DNA of 46,024 bases from Myxococcales bacterium (GTDB taxonomy: Bacteria > Myxococcota > Kuafuiibacteriia > Kuafuiibacteriales > Kuafuiibacteriaceae). The notes under the pieces were generated by a model, which searched no databases, was not told the DNA's origin, and saw nothing but the letters and a program-made list of their open reading frames with translations. The stretch spans positions 1 through 46,024 of the forward strand of contig JAHQVK010000013.1 in assembly GCA_019634385.1 (NCBI GenBank), given 5' to 3'. The translations under genes and the position numbers were made by a program. Positions within the stretch are counted from its first letter, which is position 1. Every line of letters begins with the position of its first letter. Shown here piece after piece: positions 16,457 to 26,059 of the stretch.

Positions 16457-18154
16457 TCAAAGGTCTGAACGGGTTGCCTTCACACCCGCAGGTCGCTCAA
16501 ACCCGGGAAGCGATGCCGGAACATCATCGCCGATGGAGATCCCCAAGAGCTTAGCAAGGCTAGCTGCATACCGGCGGATATCCAGGGTCTGTTCCGAACT
16601 AGCCTTGGATATTCCTACCCCCCAGGCGAGTACCGGAACTTCCCGATCATATAGATACGGGGTTCCGTGAGTAGTTCCACCGTTTGTTCCTGGATCAACA
16701 ATAACTCCTTTTGAGGGGAGTACATAAATGTGCCCAGAACGCTCCAAATCTATCCCCATTGCAATAGCCCTTTTGAGTGGATCTGACGCCCCCGTCCATC
16801 CAACCGCCTCTCGGGTAGCTACGGCAAGCGCAATCTCTGGATGTTGCTGTAGCTCAGCCAACATTGCCTCCAAAATGGCCTCCCGACGTTCATCCTTGAC
16901 AGCCGATTGAGACAGATAAACATAGGGAATGTAATAGCCTCCCACATACTCTCCTTCACCAAACTTCTTCACCAAAACGGTGTTGACGTCGTCCATAAGT
17001 TGTCGCGGAAAAATCCGAGATACAGAAGGAGAGTCAGGAAGCGGCGCCTGACCGTGGTCTGAAGAGATGACAACCGCTACCCGAGTTCGTTTTGCCAACT
17101 TATCGATAAAAGCAGCTAGCATCATATCCGTTCGAATTAGATTATCAATGTACTCCCACGATTCGGCCCCAAACAGGTGGCCTATGTAATCACTCCCCGA
17201 TATAGATATAGCCAGCAAGTCCGGGATATCATCTTGCCCCATTGCCAGCGCCCACACCGCTTCTTCAGCACAATCCAGTTGGTACTGAGTTGCCCCTGGC
17301 GTGTATCGAAACAATGAAGCCGCCTGATCCGTATCGGTCAGATCATGCGGGAAGGTACGTGTGAGTTCTGGGATCAGACTTTCCACCTCTCGGTTGTCTG
17401 AGACCCCCGCTCGCTTTTGGGTTTGTGGCAGCGCATTCCAAGGGCCAATATAAGCACTCACCGGGTGCTTAGCGCCCCAAACCTCCAGCCACTTAGGTAT
17501 AGAAGACGTATAGTAGGTTGACGACGTAAAGCCTGGGATAGCTGAGTGATAAAATAGTACCAGATCTGGTCTTTTTCCCCCCGGTAGGACCGCCCCTCGA
17601 TCTTTGATACTGATAGATGCAACTATCGCCTTGCCCTGGGTTTGGGCTTTGAGGTGATCAGCCACAGTGGGCACCTTGAGAACCGCGGGACTCGCAAAAC
17701 CTTCAGCTCCAAGCACCGCATGAATACCATCATCAACCAGCGCTCTTTGACTACCTGAGACGATATCATAACGTGTGTTGGCTACCACCCCATGTCGATT
17801 AGGTGCAACACCAGTATGTAGAGTAGCGTGTCCGGCAGCAGTGATGGTCGCCCCGAATGGATACTCCACCCGGGCATGGTAAACGCCTTCTTTCTCCGCC
17901 CTCCGGAAAATCCCGTGCTCGGAGAGTAATGGCTTGTGCCGATTCAAGACCCAAGCGCCCAATTGATCTACCACCACGGATACGACCAACTGGGGACGCT
18001 CCGCTGCTGACGGTAACAACCCTGACGATCCTTGAGTGGATTCAACCGATGCGGGTCGCCAACAAGCCACCAAACTGCTCGCCGCCACCAAGCCTCCCCA
18101 AACTTGGTACCTTATCCTGCGGGTAGGTACCGTCCTGATAAAGCCTTTCGGCAT
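16457..18154 (-). CDS. PafA-like alkaline phosphatase, probable lipoprotein
   Basis: This is an alkaline-phosphatase-superfamily phosphomonoesterase of 565 residues that probably releases phosphate from organic esters in the periplasm. The N-terminus has a basic region, a hydrophobic stretch and a lipobox-like SLVAC (Cys about residue 31). VVSVVVDQLG starts the catalytic domain. The nucleophile Thr lies in FGATITAAGHATLHTG (about 104), with Asn in VVANTRYD. The KDR triad that marks PafA rather than PhoA is in SIKDRGAVLPGGK. Metal ligands appear as SGSDYIGH, SSDHGQ and TTHGTPY. No strong Shine-Dalgarno precedes the ATG. It lies alone, with 147 bp to the next minus-strand gene. Confidence 0.88.
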   Translation of the reverse strand: MPKGFIRTVPTRRIRYQVWGGLVAASSLVACWRPASVESTQGSSGLLPSAAERPQLVVSVVVDQLGAWVLNRHKPLLSEHGIFRRAEKEGVYHARVEYPFGATITAAGHATLHTGVAPNRHGVVANTRYDIVSGSQRALVDDGIHAVLGAEGFASPAVLKVPTVADHLKAQTQGKAIVASISIKDRGAVLPGGKRPDLVLFYHSAIPGFTSSTYYTSSIPKWLEVWGAKHPVSAYIGPWNALPQTQKRAGVSDNREVESLIPELTRTFPHDLTDTDQAASLFRYTPGATQYQLDCAEEAVWALAMGQDDIPDLLAISISGSDYIGHLFGAESWEYIDNLIRTDMMLAAFIDKLAKRTRVAVVISSDHGQAPLPDSPSVSRIFPRQLMDDVNTVLVKKFGEGEYVGGYYIPYVYLSQSAVKDERREAILEAMLAELQQHPEIALAVATREAVGWTGASDPLKRAIAMGIDLERSGHIYVLPSKGVIVDPGTNGGTTHGTPYLYDREVPVLAWGVGISKASSEQTLDIRRYAASLAKLLGISIGDDVPASLPGFERPAGVKATRSDL

Positions 18155-18415
18155 TTCTCGCGAGTAGCGAGCAAATCCTCAAGCGGCAAGTTCCTTCCGC
18201 ACGAATTGAAGACAGTGTGCTGCTAGCTTACAGGCTAGTCTGGGCGATGTTGTGACGCTAAGCGACAAAGCGTTGGCAAAAGCTGCGTATTTGAAGTAGC
18301 AGTCCAGGTCGATGTTGGCGGGAGATGCTTCACGGAGGTTTTATCCGGTGTCGCAGGTTTGCGCCAATGTAATCGTTACACTTAGGATTCCTGAGTTGAA
18401 AAAGGCGGGTGCGAA
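18155..18415. other. Non-coding region upstream of a small ORF
   Basis: About 260 bp without a supportable gene. A short hairpin (CTAGC-TTACAG-GCTAG, about 18224-18239) lies near the phosphatase start. No tRNA T-arm, riboswitch core or transposon end is visible. Promoters for the minus-strand phosphatase and for whatever is transcribed rightward presumably lie here. Confidence 0.4.
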
Positions 18416-18496
18416 ATGAGTCTCTCAGATAAACTAACTGGTGTCGCTTTTGGACTTCCCATCGTTTTTCTCTGGTTCGGTGCGTTAGGCGTCTAG
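18416..18496 (+). CDS. Possible 26-residue single-helix membrane peptide
   Basis: ATG to TAG encodes MSLSDKLTGVAFGLPIVFLW followed by FGALGV. A short polar start leads into an almost uninterrupted hydrophobic helix, the shape of small membrane subunits such as KdpF or CydX, but it matches neither. A purine-rich AAAAAGGCGGG lies about 7 bases before the ATG. It sits alone in a 571-bp gap upstream of prfC. A chance ORF of this length is easily possible, so the case rests on its hydrophobic profile and start region. Confidence 0.35.
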   Translation: MSLSDKLTGVAFGLPIVFLWFGALGV

Positions 18497-18725
18497 GTGG
18501 CCTGAGTCAGAATTTCTGCCGTCATCATCGAGTCGATTTTGGTCTCGGAACTCGCACGAAAACAGCGCACCTCCGTAAAGGCATGGAAACAAGATCCGCT
18601 GTGCTATCAACGGAGCAGCTCTCAACGCCCGACAGTGGCCTCAGATCCCCATAGAAGCGCGGACTCAGTCGCCGGACGAGAAAAGTTGCTCGTATCCCGC
18701 TTACTCTACACGTAAGAGAAAAGCG
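18497..18725. other. Leader region of prfC
   Basis: I see no gene in this stretch before the prfC start. A weak -35/-10-like pair (TTGCTC and TACACG, about 15 bp apart, near 18686-18712) precedes prfC closely, but it is not convincing. No terminator hairpin with a T-run is seen. Confidence 0.3.
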
Positions 18726-20315
18726 GTGGGGATCGAGCTTACCAAAGAAGCAGAGCGCAGACGAACCTTTGCCATCATTTCACACCCGGACGCCGGCAAA
18801 ACGACACTTACCGAAAAGCTACTGCTGTACGCCAATGCTATCCATTTGGCTGGATCGGTAAAGGCGCGGCGTACATCCAGGCATGCGGTATCAGATTGGA
18901 TGACCATGGAGCGCGAGAGAGGTATTTCGGTCACCTCCTCGGTGCTCCAATTTGAACACCAATCACGGGTGCTCAACCTCTTGGACACTCCCGGCCATGC
19001 GGACTTTTCCGAAGATACCTATCGGACTCTCGCCGCGGTCGATTCCGCGGTCATGCTGATGGATCACTCCAAAGGCGTGGAGCCCCGAACAAAAAAACTC
19101 TTCGACGTCTGCCGGCTACGGAAGGTGCCAGTCATAACTTTTATGAACAAACTCGACCGGGCCGGACTCGATCCGATCGAGCTGATCGACGATGTCTCCA
19201 GCCAGTTGGATCTCCGGTGTGCACCGCTCTTTTGGCCGGTCGGGATGGGCCGAAACTTTAAAGGAGTAGTGGAGATCGCAACCGGAGACTTTCTTCTGTT
19301 TAATGCTGAAGCTCACGGTACAACAGCTATTCTCGCCGACCGAGTACCATGGAAAGACGCTAAAGATCGGGTCGGAGCGGCGGAGTTTGATAAAGTAGAA
19401 GAGGATTTAGAGCTAATCCGAGAAGCAGGCGAAACCTACGACCCAGCGGCTTTTCTCCGGGGGGAACTCTCTCCGGTCTTCTGGGGCTCAGCGATGAGCA
19501 ATTTTGGTGTCGAAACTCTCCTCGACTACCTGGCCCGAGAGGCCGCTCGTCCATCGGGACGTACCACCGAAGATCATATTCGCATTGAGCCAGAAGAGGA
19601 TCGTTTCAGCGGGTTTGTATTCAAAATCCAGGCAAATATGAACCCACGCCACCGGGATCGAATAGCGTTTCTCCGTGTGGTTAGCGGCTGTTTTCACAAG
19701 GGTATGGAGGTGAAACTGGCTCGGACCAAAGAGAGTCTGCGTCTTGCCCGACCCCAATCATTTATGGCCCAGGAGCGCGCGAGTGTAGAAGAAGCATACC
19801 CAGGAGACATTGTGGGTCTACACGATACCGGTAAGCTTCGCGTGGGAGACACGCTTTCTACCGGTAGTCTCCTTCGCTTCAGCGGTATTCCTCGTTTTGC
19901 CCCTGAATTCTTTGGCAGAATGCGACTACGAGATCCTCTCAAACGGAAACAGCTAGATACCGGTCTTGAGCAACTGGCCTACGAGGGTGTCGTGCAGGTG
20001 TTTTTCAGTCCCAAGGAGGGTCCCCAAAGCGCTGTTCTTGGCGCCGTTGGCGTACTACAGTTTGAGGTGCTCAAAGAACGACTCAAAAACGAGTATAGCG
20101 TGGACGCCATCTTCGAAAATCTTCCATATCGGCACGCGCGCTGGATCATTGGTGAAGAACGGTCCGTTGCTTGGTTGCGCGCCGGGAGCTCCTTCAAAGT
20201 CCTCGATGATCGAAACGGTCAGCCGGTGTTGCTCTGTGAGACCTCATGGACCATCGATTATGCGCTCGAAAAAGCCCCCGGAAATCTTGAGCTCTTTGAT
20301 ATCGAACCTCTGTAA
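18726..20315 (+). CDS. prfC: Peptide chain release factor 3
   Basis: RF3 is the GTPase that removes RF1 and RF2 from the ribosome after termination. The 529 residues equal the E. coli length. G1 is SHPDAGKTT (about 19-27), the switch I region includes WMTMERERGISVTSSV (about 58-73), G3 is DTPGHADF and G4 is NKLDRAG. Domains II and III follow, with QSFMAQERASVEEAYPGDIVGL typical of RF3 rather than EF-G. The start is GTG, placing the P-loop where family members have it; the upstream ribosome site is weak. The gene ends 7 bp before the convergent metallophosphoesterase gene. Confidence 0.96.
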   Translation: MGIELTKEAERRRTFAIISHPDAGKTTLTEKLLLYANAIHLAGSVKARRTSRHAVSDWMTMERERGISVTSSVLQFEHQSRVLNLLDTPGHADFSEDTYRTLAAVDSAVMLMDHSKGVEPRTKKLFDVCRLRKVPVITFMNKLDRAGLDPIELIDDVSSQLDLRCAPLFWPVGMGRNFKGVVEIATGDFLLFNAEAHGTTAILADRVPWKDAKDRVGAAEFDKVEEDLELIREAGETYDPAAFLRGELSPVFWGSAMSNFGVETLLDYLAREAARPSGRTTEDHIRIEPEEDRFSGFVFKIQANMNPRHRDRIAFLRVVSGCFHKGMEVKLARTKESLRLARPQSFMAQERASVEEAYPGDIVGLHDTGKLRVGDTLSTGSLLRFSGIPRFAPEFFGRMRLRDPLKRKQLDTGLEQLAYEGVVQVFFSPKEGPQSAVLGAVGVLQFEVLKERLKNEYSVDAIFENLPYRHARWIIGEERSVAWLRAGSSFKVLDDRNGQPVLLCETSWTIDYALEKAPGNLELFDIEPL

Positions 20316-20322
20316 TAAATAC

Positions 20323-21234
20323 CTATCTACGAAGGTCCAATAACCGCACGGCTCCCGGTACATAAGAAGCAGAGCTCACGGACCATTCCCTGTGCTCAAC
20401 GACTAGTCGACCTCGTTCTGGCCACAAACGAAGGAGATTCCATCCTCCACGTACCGATAGATCCGTAGCGCTCCCTGCACAAACAATCACGGGATTGTGG
20501 CTATCCAAAACAAACTCCTGATGAAGATGCCCGTGGAGAACAAGATTTACTAACCCTCTTCTTGCACGGACCACAGATAAGAGCTCCCGATAGTCTCTCA
20601 GTCCATGACGTGGGCGATCCGGTTCTCCGTTCGCCCGAAAAAAACCATAGTGTAAAACAAGAATGGTACATGCTGAAGCTAGTTCTTGCGAACCTAGAAT
20701 AGTAGCCAAAACCCGAAGCTGATGGGCACCACATAAGCCGGATGAGTCACCAATCCCCGTAGCCCGGCTAACATCTAAGAGTATTAAAGCTATTCGTTTG
20801 TTCGCAATCCACTTTAAATAGGGATAGATACCTAGTGGTGATGCCAAAGCTCCAAACCAGCGGGCAAACCGGTCTTCAGTCACCGAACGTGGCGTGTACC
20901 GATCGTGATTTCCTGGAATAACCGTGAATCGGTCCGGCCTTAGGCGTCGATCGCCAAACAACTGTGCCACCCCTTCAAACTCTGACGTCCGCGCCATTTG
21001 GGTGATATCACCAGAACAGATCGCGTGATCCACCGACTGCAGATCAACATCCGTCAGAAGACTCTGAATACGGGCCCCCGCATCAGCAAAGTGTCGACGG
21101 CGACCGCCCAAATAATAGTTGGCACATCCCGCGGTATACTTACTCTCCCAATCCTGCCAATTCAGAGAAGGCGGAAGTGTATAATGAATATCTGAAAAAT
21201 GGGCGATCCGTACCGGCTCTTCAGTTGAGGCCAT
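20323..21234 (-). CDS. Calcineurin-like metallophosphoesterase
   Basis: The 303-residue protein has the five metallophosphoesterase metal blocks: HFSDIH (about 11-16), SGDIT (about 74-78), IPGNHD (about 105-110), ILVLHYG (about 193) and LHGHLH (about 233-238). These bind a dinuclear centre that hydrolyses phosphoesters. The overall form resembles the CpdA/Icc class, but cyclic-nucleotide specificity cannot be read from sequence. There is no signal peptide, so it is cytosolic. The ATG has GGGAG 6 bases upstream and overlaps the end of the GH57 gene by 14 bp. It is the last gene of a three-gene operon, which suggests but does not show a link to glucan metabolism. Confidence 0.85.
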   Translation of the reverse strand: MASTEEPVRIAHFSDIHYTLPPSLNWQDWESKYTAGCANYYLGGRRRHFADAGARIQSLLTDVDLQSVDHAICSGDITQMARTSEFEGVAQLFGDRRLRPDRFTVIPGNHDRYTPRSVTEDRFARWFGALASPLGIYPYLKWIANKRIALILLDVSRATGIGDSSGLCGAHQLRVLATILGSQELASACTILVLHYGFFRANGEPDRPRHGLRDYRELLSVVRARRGLVNLVLHGHLHQEFVLDSHNPVIVCAGSATDLSVRGGWNLLRLWPERGRLVVEHREWSVSSASYVPGAVRLLDLRR

Positions 21235-22840
21235 CTATAACTCCCGAGAGGTGCGGGTAGTTCATCCATGGGAACAACGGAGTAGATACTTCTATTTGCC
21301 TCAATTCTGACTCAATGATTTCGTTACTTTGTAGCATTTTAAGCAACCGATTGGCATGCTCCAAGTGAGTTTGAATCCTCTGCGTTGCATACTCGGGTGC
21401 AGTATCCAAACGAATGAGAAACGGCCAATCGCTCGCTGAGGCCAAGAATATCTCACGGGCAGCTTGGGATAAAGCTCGCTGGGTAAGTGGTGTTGGTGAA
21501 CTCAGCCGTGTGGAGACCTCAGTGAGGGAGGTAATTGCATCCAACAACCGCGGCCAAATCCACGACGTGCGTGGCCCTAGCCAAACCGAGGCGTCTCCTC
21601 CCTCACCCCAAGTGCTCAACGCAGGCTGAGAAACTTGAATCGGCTCCGCATCTGATAACGCATCTGCACCAGCCACCAGACGAACCCTTCCCTGGGCTTT
21701 CCGAACTACTTGATCAATGAATGTTGGACCTTCTCGCCACCAGTGACCAAAGAGCTCAGCGTCGAATAAAGCCACCGTATAGGCTGACCACCCTATACCC
21801 TCCGATGCAGACCTCAATTCTCGCTCTTGGGTCCGAAGAAAATGCTCCGCATGGCTTCTTGTTTCGGCCATCGCCAATGCGGAATCATAGTCCAGTTTTT
21901 CTTCTGGTGGTACACGCCGGTCGGTCACCCGGTGGTACCTCAAACGAAGAGGTACCCTCACGCCGGTAGCTAATCGATAGGGACGGGCCATATCCTCGGA
22001 CAATTGAAAACTCCGGTCCGAGTGAAAATCGAGGTACCAAGGTTCACCGGGGTACCCCACGTCCCGGCTCCATACCTGGCGAGCAGCGAGCGGATCGCGA
22101 CCAAACACCAACAAGCCCTCCGATGTCACTACCGGACGGCGTAAACCACAATGCGGAGAAGGAGCTCCATTCAGCAACCCGGTAGACTCCACGAACGTAT
22201 ATCGAATTCCGGCCTCACTGAGCACTGAGCCCGCATCTGCAAACCAACCGCACTCCGGCAGCCAAAAACCAGCGGGTGGATGACCAAAAGCTTGTGTATG
22301 GGCCACTACCCCCGCCCGAACTTGGGAGCGGATAAACTCCGGCTGATGCGCAAACAACGGAAGCAGGGGATGAGTGCCTGCGGTGGTCATGAGTTCCAAC
22401 ACCCCAGCCGCTTCCAACTGCCCAAACGCGTCCACCAAGTCCCCTCCAAACATCTCGTACAAGCGACGAATTCTCCCCAACCGCTCAACTTCTTCCCCAG
22501 CAATCGCTCGTCGAGAAGGATGCTTATAGTGATGAATCAGCTCCTCAGCCCATATAGCTGAACGACGGTCCAAATAAGCACGAAACCGCCCTTGCAGAGC
22601 GGGGTCCTGCCACATCGCTATCAGTGGGGGGCTTATAGAAAAAAGGATCCGGGCCGGGACCCCGTCTTTAACCCATCCGGTAAAGACGTCAAGAAGGGGG
22701 AGATAACATCCTTCTATTGCTTCAAATAGCCAGTCTTCTTCATAAAACTGGGAATGCTCCACGTGCCGGACAAATGGTAGATGGGCATGGAGCACCAACA
22801 ATAGGCACCCAGCTGGTTTAGGATTGGAGCTTGAATTCAT
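21221..22840 (-). CDS. GH57 family glycoside hydrolase, probable 1,4-alpha-glucan branching enzyme
   Basis: This cytosolic protein of 539 residues belongs to the GH57/DUF1957 group. Motif 1 is LVLHAHLPFVRH (about 15-26). The nucleophile Glu is in WLPECGW (about residue 195), and the acid/base Asp is in ALFDAELFGHWW (about residue 358). A C-terminal helical domain follows, as in Thermus and Thermotoga branching enzymes. These retaining enzymes cut alpha-1,4 glucan and re-join it as an alpha-1,6 branch in glycogen. Some relatives are amylases, so activity is not certain. Its start overlaps the DUF4912 gene by ATGA, the usual genomic pairing for this subgroup. Confidence 0.9.
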   Translation of the reverse strand: MNSSSNPKPAGCLLLVLHAHLPFVRHVEHSQFYEEDWLFEAIEGCYLPLLDVFTGWVKDGVPARILFSISPPLIAMWQDPALQGRFRAYLDRRSAIWAEELIHHYKHPSRRAIAGEEVERLGRIRRLYEMFGGDLVDAFGQLEAAGVLELMTTAGTHPLLPLFAHQPEFIRSQVRAGVVAHTQAFGHPPAGFWLPECGWFADAGSVLSEAGIRYTFVESTGLLNGAPSPHCGLRRPVVTSEGLLVFGRDPLAARQVWSRDVGYPGEPWYLDFHSDRSFQLSEDMARPYRLATGVRVPLRLRYHRVTDRRVPPEEKLDYDSALAMAETRSHAEHFLRTQERELRSASEGIGWSAYTVALFDAELFGHWWREGPTFIDQVVRKAQGRVRLVAGADALSDAEPIQVSQPALSTWGEGGDASVWLGPRTSWIWPRLLDAITSLTEVSTRLSSPTPLTQRALSQAAREIFLASASDWPFLIRLDTAPEYATQRIQTHLEHANRLLKMLQSNEIIESELRQIEVSTPLFPWMNYPHLSGVIDGLN

Positions 22841-25068
22841 TGTCGATAATACAACCGACGAACCGAGGGTTGACTGATCCCAACTGCGGATTCCTGCCGC
22901 TCGGATCTATGTATCAGCCGTTGAACAGTAGGTGAAGCCATCGATAACACCTCCCGGGTGGTCACCTCACTCTCTGGCCGTCGAGCAGCCACTCTCCTCG
23001 GTGCAGGCAAAACCGGTCGTTCCGGCTCCGACTGAGGCCTCGGAAAAACAGGTACCGAGCGCAATGGCGGCAACACCCCGATACTAGCCCACAACCGGCG
23101 CCCGTTAGCGGGTTTATGTGGTGCTCGGCGAACCACCGGCGTCTTTGGTGGCGCAATCGGTGGTGGCACCGCCTCCCGAGCTGACTCCAAACCGGAGGTA
23201 CTAGAGTCTAACCAATCATCAAACGTGGCTCCCAGCGCTCCTTGCTCATGGAGATACCTAGTCAACCGCTGGACATTGGGTCGATTAGCTGTGTTTAGCC
23301 ACACGTCAGTGGACTTTGTACTATCCGGAACTCCCAACCCATCGTCGAATTGTAACGGGGGCAAGAACATAGACCGCATGTCTTCAGCCAATATCGGCTC
23401 AGCCGATTCTCGTTGGGTAACCACCTGATGGACCATCCCAGTGCTGGTGATCCAGGCATGCTCGTCTGTGGTCCACCAGCGGCGGACACCGGTGCCAAAC
23501 AACGCTTTATCAAACTGCTGAGTGAGTTCTTCCGAGGATGGCACCGAGTGGCGAACATACTCGCTGCGTGAGTACTCCCCACTCCCAGGAAATCGATTTT
23601 CCCCCCATTGAGCCAAAGACGAAGAGCTCATGGCGTCCCAACGCTTTACCGAAGAAGAAGAAGAAGAAGAAGAAGAAGACGGAGGAGTCGCCCGGGAACC
23701 CGCCGCGCCAGGCTTTGTATCCAAGTCCGTGAAGACCTCCCCTCCCACCCACGCCGATGAAGAAGCTTGTACAGAGCCGGGCAAGTCTTGCTTCCACGGT
23801 GCCACTGGAGCCATTGTAAAGGGTGGTGGTAACACACCGCTTTGACCAGAGAAGGTCACCTGAACCGGCAGCACGTCGCCCTCTACCGGCCACCATGTAG
23901 GCAGAGCTGAGTTCTCAACCGGGGACTCAGCTCGAGATTCGTCCCGAATCACCGCTGAGACCTCGTTGGTCGCGTTCGAAGCCGGGGACAGAGGCTCCGA
24001 CCGGGACTGCCGAACCGACCGGGGAGGGGAAGACAGGTCTTGCGACTCTGACCACGGTTCAAAAGTGGGTGCCAACTGTACAAAACGCGGACGTTCCGGT
24101 GGGTGCCGATTTTTGGGCAAAACCTCAGCTGGTGCCGAACGTACCACTCGGCGTGTACCTACAAACAGCTCGGTAACGTAGGAGACATTGGGGGTAGGAG
24201 CCTCAATGAACGCCTCTCCCTTCAGGCTCGGCGCATGGTGAACGCTCACTAGCATCAGTCCATCCGCGTACCTCAAAGCCAGAGTCACCATTTCTTCGAT
24301 CGGTTCACCATCGATCCGCCAAGAGACGAAGAGTTGATCGCTGCCCCGTGGCAAAAGATACACGCGGTAAATATGTGCTGACGTTTGCGCGGTCGTAACC
24401 GGCACTTCTCCCCCCGCTTCCGGCTTCGAAGTGTATACCGAACGCCGGATCTGGGAGGTTGGGGGTGGTGTGATCACCTGTGAAGTAGAAGCTGGGGTAA
24501 CCACCTTAGAGGTCGGAGAGGGCGCTATCACCGACGAATGATGGTCTCTCGATGAGCGTGGCGTCTCGTTTAGCTCAGGAGGGATCGAGGCGCCCGGGTC
24601 CACCGTCACTGATTCCAGAGGCTTAGTCTCGACGAACGGTACAGACTGCCCAATACCATCCTGGGTGAGCACCGAAGCGCTGTTCAAGACAGCCTCCGGA
24701 CCCGAGGGGTTCTTCTGTGGGGAGCTCCCCGTAACAACCCCTAAGCTTTCCTCACTCTTGTGGGCCGTACTGGAGGTACCCATCAACTCCGAGGATTCCT
24801 TCTCAGAGTCCCCCCATTCCACCGCATCATCCCCGGGCTGCGCGAACCCGGATGGTGGCGGCGTCTGCGGCGTGGTTCGTATTTTACGGCCGCATATACG
24901 ACTGACCAGCTCATCTAGGGCTCGACCACGCACCAGTCCCAGCCGCTCCTTAAACTCCCCCATGGAGCGATAGGCCGGTAGCTTAGACGATGCAGCCTTT
25001 CTAAAAGAGCGAAGGGTGAGCCTGCGCCTAATCCATTCCCGAAACCCGCGATCCCTAGATTCACTCAT
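22837..25068 (-). CDS. DUF4912-domain protein with long low-complexity region
   Basis: The 743-residue protein has a basic N-terminal 60 residues, a Pro/Ser/Thr-rich spacer and a DUF4912 domain at about residues 230-325 (YRVYLLPRGSDQLFVSWRID then FVGTRRVVRSAPAEVLP). A long disordered tail follows. It includes a run of about ten Ser encoded by a (GAA)9 tract on the plus strand, and ends with Arg-rich segments (PTVQRLIHRSE, PSVRRLYYRQ). DUF4912 proteins often sit next to GH57 branching enzymes and are thought to bind carbohydrate or scaffold the enzyme; the role is not settled. The first gene of the operon, it has no membrane segment. Confidence 0.82.
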   Translation of the reverse strand: MSESRDRGFREWIRRRLTLRSFRKAASSKLPAYRSMGEFKERLGLVRGRALDELVSRICGRKIRTTPQTPPPSGFAQPGDDAVEWGDSEKESSELMGTSSTAHKSEESLGVVTGSSPQKNPSGPEAVLNSASVLTQDGIGQSVPFVETKPLESVTVDPGASIPPELNETPRSSRDHHSSVIAPSPTSKVVTPASTSQVITPPPTSQIRRSVYTSKPEAGGEVPVTTAQTSAHIYRVYLLPRGSDQLFVSWRIDGEPIEEMVTLALRYADGLMLVSVHHAPSLKGEAFIEAPTPNVSYVTELFVGTRRVVRSAPAEVLPKNRHPPERPRFVQLAPTFEPWSESQDLSSPPRSVRQSRSEPLSPASNATNEVSAVIRDESRAESPVENSALPTWWPVEGDVLPVQVTFSGQSGVLPPPFTMAPVAPWKQDLPGSVQASSSAWVGGEVFTDLDTKPGAAGSRATPPSSSSSSSSSSVKRWDAMSSSSLAQWGENRFPGSGEYSRSEYVRHSVPSSEELTQQFDKALFGTGVRRWWTTDEHAWITSTGMVHQVVTQRESAEPILAEDMRSMFLPPLQFDDGLGVPDSTKSTDVWLNTANRPNVQRLTRYLHEQGALGATFDDWLDSSTSGLESAREAVPPPIAPPKTPVVRRAPHKPANGRRLWASIGVLPPLRSVPVFPRPQSEPERPVLPAPRRVAARRPESEVTTREVLSMASPTVQRLIHRSERQESAVGISQPSVRRLYYRQ
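23651..23677. repeat. (GAA)9 trinucleotide microsatellite inside the DUF4912 gene
   Basis: Nine perfect GAA repeats on the plus strand encode a poly-Ser run (TCT codons) on the minus strand. Slippage by whole units would change the Ser length, and a partial unit would shift frame and truncate the DUF4912 protein after its conserved domain. Confidence 0.95.
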
Positions 25069-25205
25069 CGTTCTGTAAACTCTTTTAAAGACTTCCTGTC
25101 GCGCTTACCAGGATCGATACTTTTCGGAAACGCTCACCGAATATTCAGTCCCTACCCTGCAAAAGTCTCCTTTTTTTGTGGGACGTGCCAAGTCCTCTGG
25201 CCCTA

Positions 25206-25916
25206 ATGCTTTGGATCCGCCAAAGTGCAGCCATGGGTCTGGACCCATTTGAAATCGCCACACTAACTGTCGGAGCCATCGGGGTCGTAGTTTTCCTCAT
25301 TATAAAGCGCCCAGCACTTCTTAGCAGCGGACAGGGACGCCTCCCCAAGCGTTTTGAGTTGGTTGAGTTGGGGGGGGTTAAAGTACCTAAGGACGTACGA
25401 GAACCTCTCGCTTATCTTTCGGCCAGTCTGGGACGTATGGGTTTTATTGCGGTGGCTGAGCCACTACGCGCTCCGGCCATGACCGGCTTCGGACGACACT
25501 TGCTACTTGTTCCTTTTATTCATCCCAAAGAGGAAGCTTTATTCATCATGGGGATCGAGTCCCAAGTACTGGGTAGCAGCGAGATGATGCTCCACATCAT
25601 TTCACCTCTAAGCGAAGGCCGGAGTATCGAAACCACAACGCTCACCGGTCTCGCAGATATGGCTAGACCTCCCGGCGTAGATGCCCGCTTTGTGATCGAT
25701 GCGGACTCCATTGAGGAAATCTGGAGTCGACATCGCCTCGCGCTTACCGAGCACGAACGGTCTTCCCGAGCCACTGTCACCGCCACCAACTGGCGAAAGC
25801 ACGCTGGTGCCACCTATGATGCCTGGCTACGAGCCGCTCTGCGCGCTAATCGCATTACCCTAGATCTTCGAAGCAATTCTTATCGAATCCGGTCTTTACC
25901 CCGACGCGCAGTGTGA
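25206..25916 (+). CDS. Membrane-anchored protein of unknown function
   Basis: I do not recognise a family. The protein has one N-terminal membrane helix (TVGAIGVVVFLII, about residues 20-35), then a soluble alpha/beta region with GRHLLLVPFIHP, ESQVLGSSEMMLHIISPL and TTTLTGLADMARPPG, and a basic C-terminus. Three starts are possible: ATG 25206, ATG 25233, which places the helix almost at the N-terminus, and TTG 25176. None has a clear ribosome site. It diverges from the DUF4912 operon with about 137 bp between. The helix-plus-cytosolic-domain layout would allow a membrane-tethered regulator, but nothing shows this. Confidence 0.65.
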   Translation: MLWIRQSAAMGLDPFEIATLTVGAIGVVVFLIIKRPALLSSGQGRLPKRFELVELGGVKVPKDVREPLAYLSASLGRMGFIAVAEPLRAPAMTGFGRHLLLVPFIHPKEEALFIMGIESQVLGSSEMMLHIISPLSEGRSIETTTLTGLADMARPPGVDARFVIDADSIEEIWSRHRLALTEHERSSRATVTATNWRKHAGATYDAWLRAALRANRITLDLRSNSYRIRSLPRRAV

Positions 25917-26059
25917 AAACGCCACAACAGCTCCGAAGCACGGCAATATATGATCTGGGCGCAACTGTCATTCCGCCGACGCTGTCAATCATCCAACACC
26001 CTAGATCGACTCAAGTTTGTGGCCAAGGTGATGGTACGCATCATGCATCTTTATGAGTC

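Noticed and set aside
23510-23896. A frame with a poly-Phe run opposite the GAA repeat
   Set aside because: It is an alternative frame of the microsatellite inside the DUF4912 gene; the annotated frame has the conserved domain.
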